A DNA stretch of 64,000 nucleotides, from the NCBI RefSeq assembly GCF_004295485.1, contig NZ_CP036164.1:2728001-2792000 (forward strand). Direction: 5' to 3'. The DNA comes from Janibacter limosus (GTDB lineage: Bacteria > Actinomycetota > Actinomycetes > Actinomycetales > Dermatophilaceae). The position numbers and the translations under genes were made by a program. The notes beneath the pieces were generated by a model. That model did no database searches, was not told the origin of the DNA, and saw only the letters and a list, made by a program, of their open reading frames with translations. Positions 25,413 through 33,123 of the stretch are shown piece by piece. Each line of letters opens with the position of its first letter. Position 1 is the first letter of the stretch.

Positions 25413-28174
25413 CAGGCCACCACCTTGACGTGCGAGGTACCGAGATAGGCCTGCGAGACCTGCTGGTTGGCCCGGATCTCACGGGGGCTACCAGAGGCGA
25501 TGAGCTCACCGAAGTTGAGGACGTGGATCCGATCGCACAGGCTGAGCACCAGGCCCATGTCGTGCTCGACCATGAGGATCGTGATGCCGCTGTCGCGGAT
25601 GCCGCGCAGCCGCTCCCCGAGCCAGAGGCTCTCAGTGCTGTCGAGCCCGGCAGCGGGTTCGTCGAGGAGGAGCACCTTGGGTCGTCCGATGATCGCCCGG
25701 GCGATGGAAACCAGCTGGCGCTGCCCCTGCGAGAGCGACCCCGCCGGACGGTCCGCCACGGAGCCCAGACCGAGCAGTGCGAGCGTCTCCTCGACGGGGT
25801 CCTGATCGGCCTCGTGGGCGGCACGCGCGGTGAGTCCGACGATGACGTTCTCGCGGACGCTGAGGTCCTCGTAGAGCTCGATCGCCTGGAAGGTACGGCC
25901 CAGGCCCTGAGCCACCCGCCGGTGGGGCTTGAGTACAGCCAGATCCGTGTCGCCGAGGCGGACGGCGCCCTCGGCGGTCGCGAAACCGCTGATCGCGTCG
26001 ATGGCCGTCGTCTTGCCAGCGCCGTTGGGTCCGATGAGTCCGACGATCTCGCCCTCGCGGACCTCGAGGTCGACCCCGCTGACGGCGGTGACACCGCCGT
26101 ACCGGACGGTGAGTCCACGCACGGTGAGCAGATCGGGACCGACCTCCCGCGCCACGGCATCAGCGCTGGCCAGCTCGGTGTCGACCTCGAGGTCGGTCGT
26201 GCGCGCGATCCCGGCAGCGCCGGTGTCGGCCAGCGGGTCGGTGCCTGCTCGACGCTCACGCCAGCGCTCGATGACGCCCTGCGGATGGCTGATGATGCCC
26301 TCGGGATTGGTGATGACGGTGACGATGAGCAGGACCGCAGCAACGACCTCGTACCAGTGGCCGGTGGTGAAGACATTGGTCAGGAGGACGTACATGAGCC
26401 CGAAGGTCGCGATGACGCCCGCGAAGAGGCCACCGCTGACCGAGGTGATCCCGGCCAGGTAGACAGTGCCGAAGAAGGCCAGGCCGACGATCGCCGAGAA
26501 GGGGTCGTACGTCACCGAACCGAGCTTGTAGGAGAGCAGGGCCCCGCCGAGTCCGGCGATGAAGGAACCGATCGCGAAGGCGATGATCTTGGTCCGCACC
26601 ACGTTGACCCCGGCCGCGGCTGCCGAGCGCTCATTGGCTCGGACGGCGAGCATCTGCGAGCCCAGCCGGCTGGTGCGCAGCTTGGCGACACTGATCGCCA
26701 CCGCGATGAGCACCACGAGGCAGAGCAGACCGAAGGTGGCCCGGGGGAAGGCGTCACCGGCGCCGACCCCGAAGTCGATCCCGAAGAGCGTGGGGTTCTC
26801 GACCCTGAGGCCCTCGCCGACGATGTCGACGTTGCGGAACCACAGGGCCTCGAGCGCGCCGGCCAGGGCGAAGGTGACAACGGCGACGGTCAGACCGCGG
26901 ATGCGCAGGGCCGGCAGGCCGATGACCACGCCGACGACCATCGCGCCGATCGCGGCCACGACCGGCGCGATCGGGAAGGGGACCCCCCAGTCAGCGGTCA
27001 GGGGCGCGAGGAGGAAGGCGGCCACCCCCGCGAGGGGGAGCTGGGCGAGGGAGACCTGCCCTGCGTAGCCGGTGACGACGACGCTCGACAGCGCGATGAC
27101 GCCGTAGATCAGGGTCGAGATGAGTCCGCTGCGCCAGTCCCCGGAGAAGGCGACCAGGCCGACGAGGACGGCGGCGGTCGGGATGATGGTGGGGATGAGC
27201 AGGCTCCGCGGTCGAGGGGCCCGCCCGAGCGTCGCGGTGATGATGGAGCCGCGGCCCGGCAGGGGCTTGGCTCGCAGGACGAGGACGACCAGGATCAGCA
27301 CGAGCGGCACGAGCTCGGGCATCCCGCTGCTGGGCAGCCAGTCGTGAGACCCCGCGAGGAACTGCACCTCGGACTGCAGCATGCCGATGAGGAAGCCGGC
27401 GAAGAGGGCCACGAGGATGCTGGCGAAGCCGCCCATGATGGCCGCCGCGAGCGCGGGGACGATGAAGAGGGTGTAGGACACCGGGATCAGCGGCACGATC
27501 GGCGAGATGAGGATGCCACCGAGTCCGGCGACAGCCGAGCTGATCACCCAGTTGTAGGCGGAGATGTTCGTCGGCGAGATGCCGCTGACGTAGGCGCCCT
27601 TCTCGCTCTCGGCGACGGCGCTCGTCGCGCGGCCCAAGCGGGTGTACCGGTACCCGGCTGCGATGAGCAGCCCGACGACCAGGACCGTCCCGGCGAGGTA
27701 GACGCGGTCCTTGGGGATGTTGGCCTCGCCGAAGCGCCATGCACCCGTGGGGAAGATCGCCGTGACGTTGACCGCCTGCGTGCCCATCCGGGCAGCGATG
27801 AGCGAGGTGATCAGCAGCGAGACACCGAGCGAGGCCACAGCCTTGGCCACCGGGGGGGCGTGCCGAAGGGGGCGGAAGACGACCAGGTGCAGACCCAGAC
27901 CGATGAGACCGGCCACGACGACCGCCGCGAGGGCCGCGGGCACCAGGCCCCAGGGCTCGCCGATCGGGATCGTGTTGTCCATGCCCGGGATGAGGTTGAG
28001 CAGCTCACCCTGTCGGAGCAGTGCGTAGACGTAGGCCGTGACGAGCGCGATGCTGCCCGTCGCGAAGTTGACGACGCCCGAGCTGCGATAGGTCAGGACG
28101 AGAGCCAGCGCCAGCGCGGCGAATACCGAGCCGTTGCCCAGTCCCAGCATGAGGAAGGTCAGGTGTTGCGTCAC
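25412..28174 (-). CDS. Fused LivH-LivM-LivG ABC transporter protein
   Basis: One polypeptide (920 aa from GTG 28174) carries two permeases and an ATPase. Residues ~1-290 are LivH-like (VLTYRSSGVVNFATGSIALV). Residues ~300-610 are LivM-like (TGYAGQVSLAQLPLAGVAAF). A cytoplasmic LivG ATPase starts near residue 660, with Walker A IGPNGAGKTTAIDA, signature SLSQGQRQLVSIARA and Walker B KVLLLDEPAAGLD. The frame is open to an ATG at 28234, but that lies in the promoter; GTG 28174 has GGAG 5 nt upstream. The three functions are usually separate genes. Confidence 0.9.
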   Translation of the reverse strand: MTQHLTFLMLGLGNGSVFAALALALVLTYRSSGVVNFATGSIALVTAYVYALLRQGELLNLIPGMDNTIPIGEPWGLVPAALAAVVVAGLIGLGLHLVVFRPLRHAPPVAKAVASLGVSLLITSLIAARMGTQAVNVTAIFPTGAWRFGEANIPKDRVYLAGTVLVVGLLIAAGYRYTRLGRATSAVAESEKGAYVSGISPTNISAYNWVISSAVAGLGGILISPIVPLIPVSYTLFIVPALAAAIMGGFASILVALFAGFLIGMLQSEVQFLAGSHDWLPSSGMPELVPLVLILVVLVLRAKPLPGRGSIITATLGRAPRPRSLLIPTIIPTAAVLVGLVAFSGDWRSGLISTLIYGVIALSSVVVTGYAGQVSLAQLPLAGVAAFLLAPLTADWGVPFPIAPVVAAIGAMVVGVVIGLPALRIRGLTVAVVTFALAGALEALWFRNVDIVGEGLRVENPTLFGIDFGVGAGDAFPRATFGLLCLVVLIAVAISVAKLRTSRLGSQMLAVRANERSAAAAGVNVVRTKIIAFAIGSFIAGLGGALLSYKLGSVTYDPFSAIVGLAFFGTVYLAGITSVSGGLFAGVIATFGLMYVLLTNVFTTGHWYEVVAAVLLIVTVITNPEGIISHPQGVIERWRERRAGTDPLADTGAAGIARTTDLEVDTELASADAVAREVGPDLLTVRGLTVRYGGVTAVSGVDLEVREGEIVGLIGPNGAGKTTAIDAISGFATAEGAVRLGDTDLAVLKPHRRVAQGLGRTFQAIELYEDLSVRENVIVGLTARAAHEADQDPVEETLALLGLGSVADRPAGSLSQGQRQLVSIARAIIGRPKVLLLDEPAAGLDSTESLWLGERLRGIRDSGITILMVEHDMGLVLSLCDRIHVLNFGELIASGSPREIRANQQVSQAYLGTSHVKVVA

Positions 28175-28225
28175 GGTGCTCCGCCCGGTCGTCGGGCCTC
28201 GTTGCCCGGCTGTTGCTGATTGCAA

Positions 28226-28254
28226 ATGATACATCTAGTGTTACTAGTGCCTAA
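28226..28254 (-). promoter_or_regulatory. Promoter of the LivHMG operon with spacer operator
   Basis: On the reverse strand -35 TTAGGC (28249-28254), a 17-bp spacer and -10 TATCAT (28226-28231). The spacer holds the inverted repeat CTAGT-GTT-ACTAG (28235-28247), positioned so that a bound dimer would block RNA polymerase. It includes the ACACTA half-site found at other operon heads. The untranslated leader to GTG 28174 would be about 45 nt. Confidence 0.6.
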
Positions 28255-28340
28255 TGTGTACCGCACCACGTCGACTACGACAAGGCCTTTTTCCAAGATT
28301 GCGACGTCAGCGTGATCTTTGACCCGGACGGAGACCGCTC

Positions 28341-29117
28341 ATGAACCAGCCAGCAGCCCTTGAGGGCAGCACCCTCTTCACCGATCGCAGCGTCGTCATC
28401 ACCGGCGGCGGCTCGGGCATCGGTCGGGCCACCTCGGTCCTGCTCGCCCGGCGCGGCGCCCGGGTCGTCGTCGCGGACGTCGACGAGGCAGCCGCCCGGA
28501 CCACCGTCGACACCATCACGGCCGGGGGCGGTGAGGCCGTCGCGATCCGCTGCGACGTCTCGGACCCGACCGACGTGCAGGCGATGGTCGACCTCGCCGT
28601 CAGCACCTACGGCAGCCTCGACATGGCCGTCAACAACGCTGGCATCGCCCACGCTCCCTCCGACCTCCACGAACTGGCGGTCGAGGACTTCGACCGCGTC
28701 ATCGCCGTCGACCTGCGTGGCACCTTCCTCTGCCTGCGCGCCGAGATCGCAGCGATGCTCACGACCGGCGGCGGGCCGATCGTGAACATGGCCTCCAACG
28801 CCGGCACCAAGAACGCCCCCGGCATGGCCGGGTACACCGCGGCCAAGCACGGCGTCGTGGGTCTAACCAAGAACGTCGCACTGCAGTACGCCCGTCGCAA
28901 CATCCGGGTCAACGCCGTCTGCCCGGGCACGGTCCTGACCGAGGGGCTGGCAGCCTACGGTGCCGACATGCAGGCCCACTGGAGCGAGATGGTCCCGACC
29001 GGCAAGCTCGGCACGCCCGAACAGGTTGCCGAGGTCGTCTCGTTCCTGCTCTCCGACGCGTCCGCGATGATGACCGGCGCGATGGTGCTCACCGACGGCG
29101 GGCTGATGTACGCCTGA
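28341..29117 (+). CDS. SDR family oxidoreductase
   Basis: Short-chain dehydrogenase of 258 aa: TGGGSGIGRATSVLLARRGA, D after strand 2 (VVVADVDEAA, NAD type), NNAGIAHAPSDL, and S-Y-K in NMASNAGTKNAPGMAGYTAA followed by KHG. It likely oxidises a hydroxyacyl-CoA or alcohol. It is divergent from the LivHMG operon. The next + strand gene has its own promoter at 29180. Confidence 0.92.
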   Translation: MNQPAALEGSTLFTDRSVVITGGGSGIGRATSVLLARRGARVVVADVDEAAARTTVDTITAGGGEAVAIRCDVSDPTDVQAMVDLAVSTYGSLDMAVNNAGIAHAPSDLHELAVEDFDRVIAVDLRGTFLCLRAEIAAMLTTGGGPIVNMASNAGTKNAPGMAGYTAAKHGVVGLTKNVALQYARRNIRVNAVCPGTVLTEGLAAYGADMQAHWSEMVPTGKLGTPEQVAEVVSFLLSDASAMMTGAMVLTDGGLMYA

Positions 29118-29179
29118 GTTCGGCGTGCAGCCGCCTGCCCCGAGCGGGTCATCGCCGCCACCGGGCCGTCCACGACCGA

Positions 29180-29208
29180 TTGAACAGAAGTAACTCTTTC
29201 TGTATAGT
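29180..29208 (+). promoter_or_regulatory. Promoter for a leaderless enoyl-CoA hydratase mRNA
   Basis: -35 TTGAAC (29180-29185), 17-bp spacer, -10 TATAGT (29203-29208). The expected start site, 6-8 bp downstream, coincides with the GTG start codon at 29216, and no Shine-Dalgarno is present. An inverted repeat ACAGAA (29184-29189) / TTCTGT (29197-29202) spans the spacer as a likely operator. Confidence 0.65.
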
Positions 29209-29215
29209 AAGTTCG

Positions 29216-29983
29216 GTGGACGAGTACCTGCTGACAGAGCGCGAGGGCCCCGTCCTCGTCATCACCCTCAACCGGCCGCACCGGCGCAACGCGATCGACC
29301 TCCCGACCGCCGATGCCCTCGCTGCGGCCCTCGACGAGCTCGACGGCGACCCCGAGCTGCGCGCTGCCGTGCTGACAGGTTCCGGCAGCACATTCTGCGC
29401 CGGCATGGACCTCAAGGCCTTCGCCGAGACGGGCGAGCGCCCGATCTCCGCCTCTCGCGGCGGCCTCGGCATCGTCGGCCGCCCGCCGACCAAACCCGTC
29501 GTCGCCGGCGTCATGGGCCATGTCCTCGGCGGAGGCTTCGAGATCGCTCTCGCCTGCGACCTGATCGTCGCCGCCGAGGGGACCACCTTCGGCGTGCCCG
29601 AGGTCAAGCGCGGCCTGGTCGCCGCTGGTGGCGGAGCGGTCCGGCTCGCCCAGCGGCTCCCACACCACCTCGCCCTGCAGATGCTGCTCACCGGCGAGCC
29701 GCTCCCCGCAGCGCGTGCCCACGAGCTCGGGATGGTCAACGTTCTCGTCCCGGCCGAGCAGGTCCGGGACACGGCACTCGAGCTGGCTCGAGCGATCGCG
29801 GCCAACGCCCCGCTCGCTGTCGCCGCGACCAAGCAGATCGTCACCGAGACCCGCACCCTCGACAACGCTACCGCCCTCGCCCACCAGGAGACGATCACCG
29901 CCCCTGTCCGCGCCTCGCGCGACGCCCGGGAGGGCGCTCGGGCCTTCGCCGAGAAGCGCCTCCCTATGTGGGAGGGACGATGA
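29216..29983 (+). CDS. Enoyl-CoA hydratase/isomerase family protein
   Basis: Crotonase-fold protein of 255 aa. Oxyanion-hole blocks are GSTFCAGMDLKAF and GHVLGGGFEIALACDL, with the first catalytic Glu position as E in GGGFE. The second catalytic position (PEVKRGLVAAGGGAVRL) has G instead of E, so isomerase, hydrolase or another crotonase chemistry is possible. GTG 29216 is the start because it follows the promoter directly (leaderless). The stop overlaps the next ACAD start (ATGA). Confidence 0.88.
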   Translation: MDEYLLTEREGPVLVITLNRPHRRNAIDLPTADALAAALDELDGDPELRAAVLTGSGSTFCAGMDLKAFAETGERPISASRGGLGIVGRPPTKPVVAGVMGHVLGGGFEIALACDLIVAAEGTTFGVPEVKRGLVAAGGGAVRLAQRLPHHLALQMLLTGEPLPAARAHELGMVNVLVPAEQVRDTALELARAIAANAPLAVAATKQIVTETRTLDNATALAHQETITAPVRASRDAREGARAFAEKRLPMWEGR

Positions 29984-31137
29984 CCGCGCTGCGCGAACCG
30001 GCCGTGAGCGAAGCGCTCGCGGCCACCGACCCCCTTCGCCTCGAGGTCCGCGCCTTCGTCGACGAGGAGCGCGCTGCGGGACGCTTCGCGCCCATCGCCG
30101 ACGCCTGGCTCGCCGGCTGGGACGAGGACTTCAGCCGTCGGCTCGGCGAGCGCGGCTGGCTCGGCATGACCCTGCCTGCCGAGTACGGCGGCCACGGCAG
30201 GAGCGCCCTCGAGCGCTTCGCCGTCACCGAGGAGCTGCTCGCCGCCGCGGCGCCGGTCGCGGCGCACTGGATCGCGGACCGTCAGATCGGTCCCTCGCTG
30301 CTGCGCTTCGGCACCGAGGAGCAGCGCCGGATGTACCTCCCGGGCATCGCGCGCGGGGAGGTCTACTTCGGCATCGGGATGAGCGAGCCCGACTCCGGCT
30401 CGGACCTCGCCTCCGTCCGGACGAAGGGGGTCCGCACCGACGGGGGCTGGCTGGTCACGGGCACGAAGGTCTGGACCAGCGGTGCGCACCACGCGCACGC
30501 GTTCTTCGCCCTGGTCCGCACGGCTCCCCTCGACACCTCCCACCGGCATGCCGGACTCTCCCAGCTCATCGTCCCGCTCGACTCCACCGGCGTGACGATC
30601 CGCCCGATCCACCTGCTCACCGGTGAGCACCACTTCAACGAGGTCGTCCTGGACGAGGTCTTCGTGCCCGACTCGATGGTGCTCGGCGAGGTCGGCCAGG
30701 GGTGGCACCAGGTGACGTCGGAGCTCGCCTTCGAACGCAGCGGCCCGGAGCGTTTCCTCTCCACCTATCCCCTCATCGCCGTCCTCGTCGACGCACTGGC
30801 CCAGCGCGCCGACTGCGCCGGACGGCGTGAGCTCGGGCTCCTGCTCGCCCGCCTCGCGACGCTGCGCGCCATGTCGCTCGATGTCGCCGCCTCGCTCTCG
30901 TCGGGTGTCGCCCAAGATGTCCCGGCCGCCCTGGTCAAGGACCTGGGGACCCGTTTCGAGGGCGAGGTCGTGGCCCTGGCCGACTCGCTCCTCGACGTCG
31001 AGCCCGACCTCGACTCCGACGACCCCACCCGCCGCCTGCTCGCTCAGGCCGTGCTGCACACACCCGGCTTCACGATCCGTGGTGGGACCAACGAGATCCT
31101 GCGCGGGGTCGTGGCCCGAGGGATGGGAGTCCGATGA
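29980..31137 (+). CDS. Acyl-CoA dehydrogenase
   Basis: FAD enzyme of 385 aa. FAD/substrate blocks are GIGMSEPDSGSDLASVRT and KVWTSGAHHAHAF; the C-terminus has FTIRGGTNEILRGVV. GGAGGG precedes ATG 29980. It overlaps directly with a second, more divergent ACAD gene. Such adjacent unlike ACADs often form alpha2beta2 heterotetramers, as with the paired FadEs of mycobacterial steroid catabolism (inference). Confidence 0.92.
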   Translation: MTALREPAVSEALAATDPLRLEVRAFVDEERAAGRFAPIADAWLAGWDEDFSRRLGERGWLGMTLPAEYGGHGRSALERFAVTEELLAAAAPVAAHWIADRQIGPSLLRFGTEEQRRMYLPGIARGEVYFGIGMSEPDSGSDLASVRTKGVRTDGGWLVTGTKVWTSGAHHAHAFFALVRTAPLDTSHRHAGLSQLIVPLDSTGVTIRPIHLLTGEHHFNEVVLDEVFVPDSMVLGEVGQGWHQVTSELAFERSGPERFLSTYPLIAVLVDALAQRADCAGRRELGLLLARLATLRAMSLDVAASLSSGVAQDVPAALVKDLGTRFEGEVVALADSLLDVEPDLDSDDPTRRLLAQAVLHTPGFTIRGGTNEILRGVVARGMGVR

Positions 31138-32240
31138 GCACCGAGGCACTGACCGCAGCCGACCTGCGCGACCTGACGGCGATGGTGCACGAGGTGCTCG
31201 CCGACGCCTCTCCGGCCGAGTCCGTCGACGATGCGTCGACGGCCGCCCGCGTGTGGGCTGCGCTCGACGCGGTCGGCGTCACCAGGCTCGGCCTCGACGA
31301 GGAGCGCGGTGGTTCGGGTGCCGACCTGGTGGCTGCCACCGACGTCCTGCGCGTCATCGGGGAGCACACCGCCCCGGGCCCGCTGGCCGAGACCTCGCTG
31401 CTCGGTGGATGGCTCCTCGAGCTCGCCGGCCTCGACCAGCCGGACGGCCCGGTGAGCACCGGGCCGAGTGACGTGCAGGCCGAGCGCGAGGGCGACGCCT
31501 GGCATGTCACCGGCACCGTGGACCGCGTCCCCGTGCTCCCCGACGACGGCGTCGCGACCACCGTCGTGGCACTGGCCCAGACGCCCGACGGTCTCGGGGT
31601 CGTCCAGCTTCCCGAGCTCGGCGTCCGCACGCAGGTCGAGGGCGTGAGCGTCATTCCCGGGCACAACCTCGCGGGTGAGCGGCGCGACCAGATCACGATC
31701 GACCTCCGGCTGACGCACCTCTCCCCCGTGCCCGACACCGCACGCACCGAGCTCGAGCTGCGCGGCGCGCTCTCTCGTGCCGCACTGGCCGCAGGCGCCC
31801 TGCGCCGCACCCAGGACCTGAGCCTGCGGTACGCGGGCGAGCGAGTGCAGTTCGGTCGACCGATCGGCGCCTTCCAGGCGGTGCAGCAGCAGCTCGCCAC
31901 CCTCGTCGCCGAGACCGCTGCTGCGTCCGCAGTCGTCGAGGCTGCCGTGCGACGGGTCGCGACAGAGGGGTTCGGCACACCGGCGAGCGAGCTCGCCGTC
32001 GCGCTCGCGGCAGTGCGCACGGCCGAGGCCAGCACGACCGCAGCCACCATCGCCCACCAGGTCCACGGGGCGATGGGGGTCACCCAGGAGCACCCCCTTC
32101 GGCATGCGACGACCCGACTGTGGTCCTGGCGCTCGGAGTGGGGCAGCCAGTCCCGCTGGGCCGAGCTCATCGCCGACCGAGCCGTCACCGCGACCGGTGC
32201 TGGCCTCTGGCCACTGCTGACAGGAGTAGACACACCATGA
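31134..32240 (+). CDS. Acyl-CoA dehydrogenase family protein (divergent subunit)
   Basis: Protein of 368 aa, more divergent than its partner. Middle-domain sequence is weak, and the C-terminal helical domain has DLSLRYAGERVQFGRPIGAF followed by QAVQQQLA and then HQVHGAMGVTQEHPLRHATT. The usual GGTNEI block is replaced by SWRSEWGSQS, so FAD/catalytic residues may be supplied by the partner subunit. It overlaps genes on both sides by ATGA. Confidence 0.85.
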   Translation: MSTEALTAADLRDLTAMVHEVLADASPAESVDDASTAARVWAALDAVGVTRLGLDEERGGSGADLVAATDVLRVIGEHTAPGPLAETSLLGGWLLELAGLDQPDGPVSTGPSDVQAEREGDAWHVTGTVDRVPVLPDDGVATTVVALAQTPDGLGVVQLPELGVRTQVEGVSVIPGHNLAGERRDQITIDLRLTHLSPVPDTARTELELRGALSRAALAAGALRRTQDLSLRYAGERVQFGRPIGAFQAVQQQLATLVAETAAASAVVEAAVRRVATEGFGTPASELAVALAAVRTAEASTTAATIAHQVHGAMGVTQEHPLRHATTRLWSWRSEWGSQSRWAELIADRAVTATGAGLWPLLTGVDTP

Positions 32241-33022
32241 GCGACGACCTCGTGTACGACGTCAGCGAGCACATCGCGACGATCACCCTCAACCGCCCCG
32301 AGCGCAAGAACGCCTTCACCTTGACGATGGTCGACGAGTGGACCGACGCGCTGCGCGAGTCCGGCGCCGACGACCGCGTCCGAGCCGTCGTCGTCACCGG
32401 CGCGGGTGACTCGTTCTGCTCGGGCGTCGACCTCTCTGCGCTGGCCGAGGTCGAGGCCACCCCGTTGGGCCGCAAGGAGATGTTGACCGGGCGCGTCCAC
32501 CGGGTGGCCACGGCACTCGCCGACCTCGACAAGCCGGTCATCGCCTGCATGCGCGGCGCTGCGGTCGGTGCCGGCATGGACATGGGGCTGCTGTGCGACA
32601 TGCGCGTCGCCGGCCGCTCGATCAAGCTCATCGAGGGCTACATCAAGGTCGGCCTCGTACCCGGTGACGGCGGTGCGTGGCTGCTCCCCCGACTCGTCGG
32701 CACGGCCAAGGCGATGGAGCTGTTGCTCACCGGCGACGCGGTCGGGGCAGACGAGGCCTTACGGCTCGGGCTGGTCAACCAGGTCCATGACGACGAGGTC
32801 GTCCTCGAGCGGACCTACGACCTCGCGGAGAAGATCGCGGCCGCTCCCCCGGTCCAGGTCGCGATGATCAAGCGTCTCGTCCGCTCGGCCGAGAGCGTCG
32901 ACCTGCGCACGCACTACGACATGGTCTCCTCGCACTTCGGCGTCGTCACTGCGATGGAGGACTACACCGAGGCGGTTGCTGCCTTCGGCGAGCGGCGCGA
33001 GGGCGTCTACCAGGGTCGCTGA
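32237..33022 (+). CDS. Enoyl-CoA hydratase/isomerase family protein
   Basis: Crotonase-fold protein of 261 aa with TITLNRPERKNAFTLTMVD and oxyanion blocks DSFCSGVDLSAL and RGAAVGAGMDMGLLCDMR. Both usual catalytic Glu positions are altered (D in GAGMD, D in LVPGDGGAWLL), so the reaction may not be simple hydration. Last gene of the 29216-33022 operon; a long bidirectional hairpin follows. Confidence 0.88.
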   Translation: MSDDLVYDVSEHIATITLNRPERKNAFTLTMVDEWTDALRESGADDRVRAVVVTGAGDSFCSGVDLSALAEVEATPLGRKEMLTGRVHRVATALADLDKPVIACMRGAAVGAGMDMGLLCDMRVAGRSIKLIEGYIKVGLVPGDGGAWLLPRLVGTAKAMELLLTGDAVGADEALRLGLVNQVHDDEVVLERTYDLAEKIAAAPPVQVAMIKRLVRSAESVDLRTHYDMVSSHFGVVTAMEDYTEAVAAFGERREGVYQGR

Positions 33023-33050
33023 GACACGGGTCGGCCCTGCCGCCCACACG

Positions 33051-33105
33051 ACTGATCGGGCCCACCCGGCGTGCACGTCCTGCACGCTGGGTGGGCCCGA
33101 TCAGT
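33051..33105. terminator. Bidirectional terminator hairpin
   Basis: 25-bp stem with one mismatch: 33051-33075 (starts ACTGATCGGGCCCACCC) and 33081-33105 (ends GGGTGGGCCCGATCAGT), loop 5 nt. It separates the convergent enoyl-CoA hydratase and indolepyruvate oxidoreductase genes. Confidence 0.88.
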
Positions 33106-33123
33106 CGGTCGGCCGGCCGACCC

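Noticed and set aside
25400-28219. 939-codon forward frame opposite the LivHMG gene
   Set aside because: Same reason: acidic, repetitive composition mirrored from a hydrophobic membrane protein. The reverse strand has all ABC motifs.
28175-28234. ATG at 28234 as the LivHMG start
   Set aside because: It falls within the -10/operator region. GTG 28174 has a proper ribosome-binding site and begins the first membrane helix.
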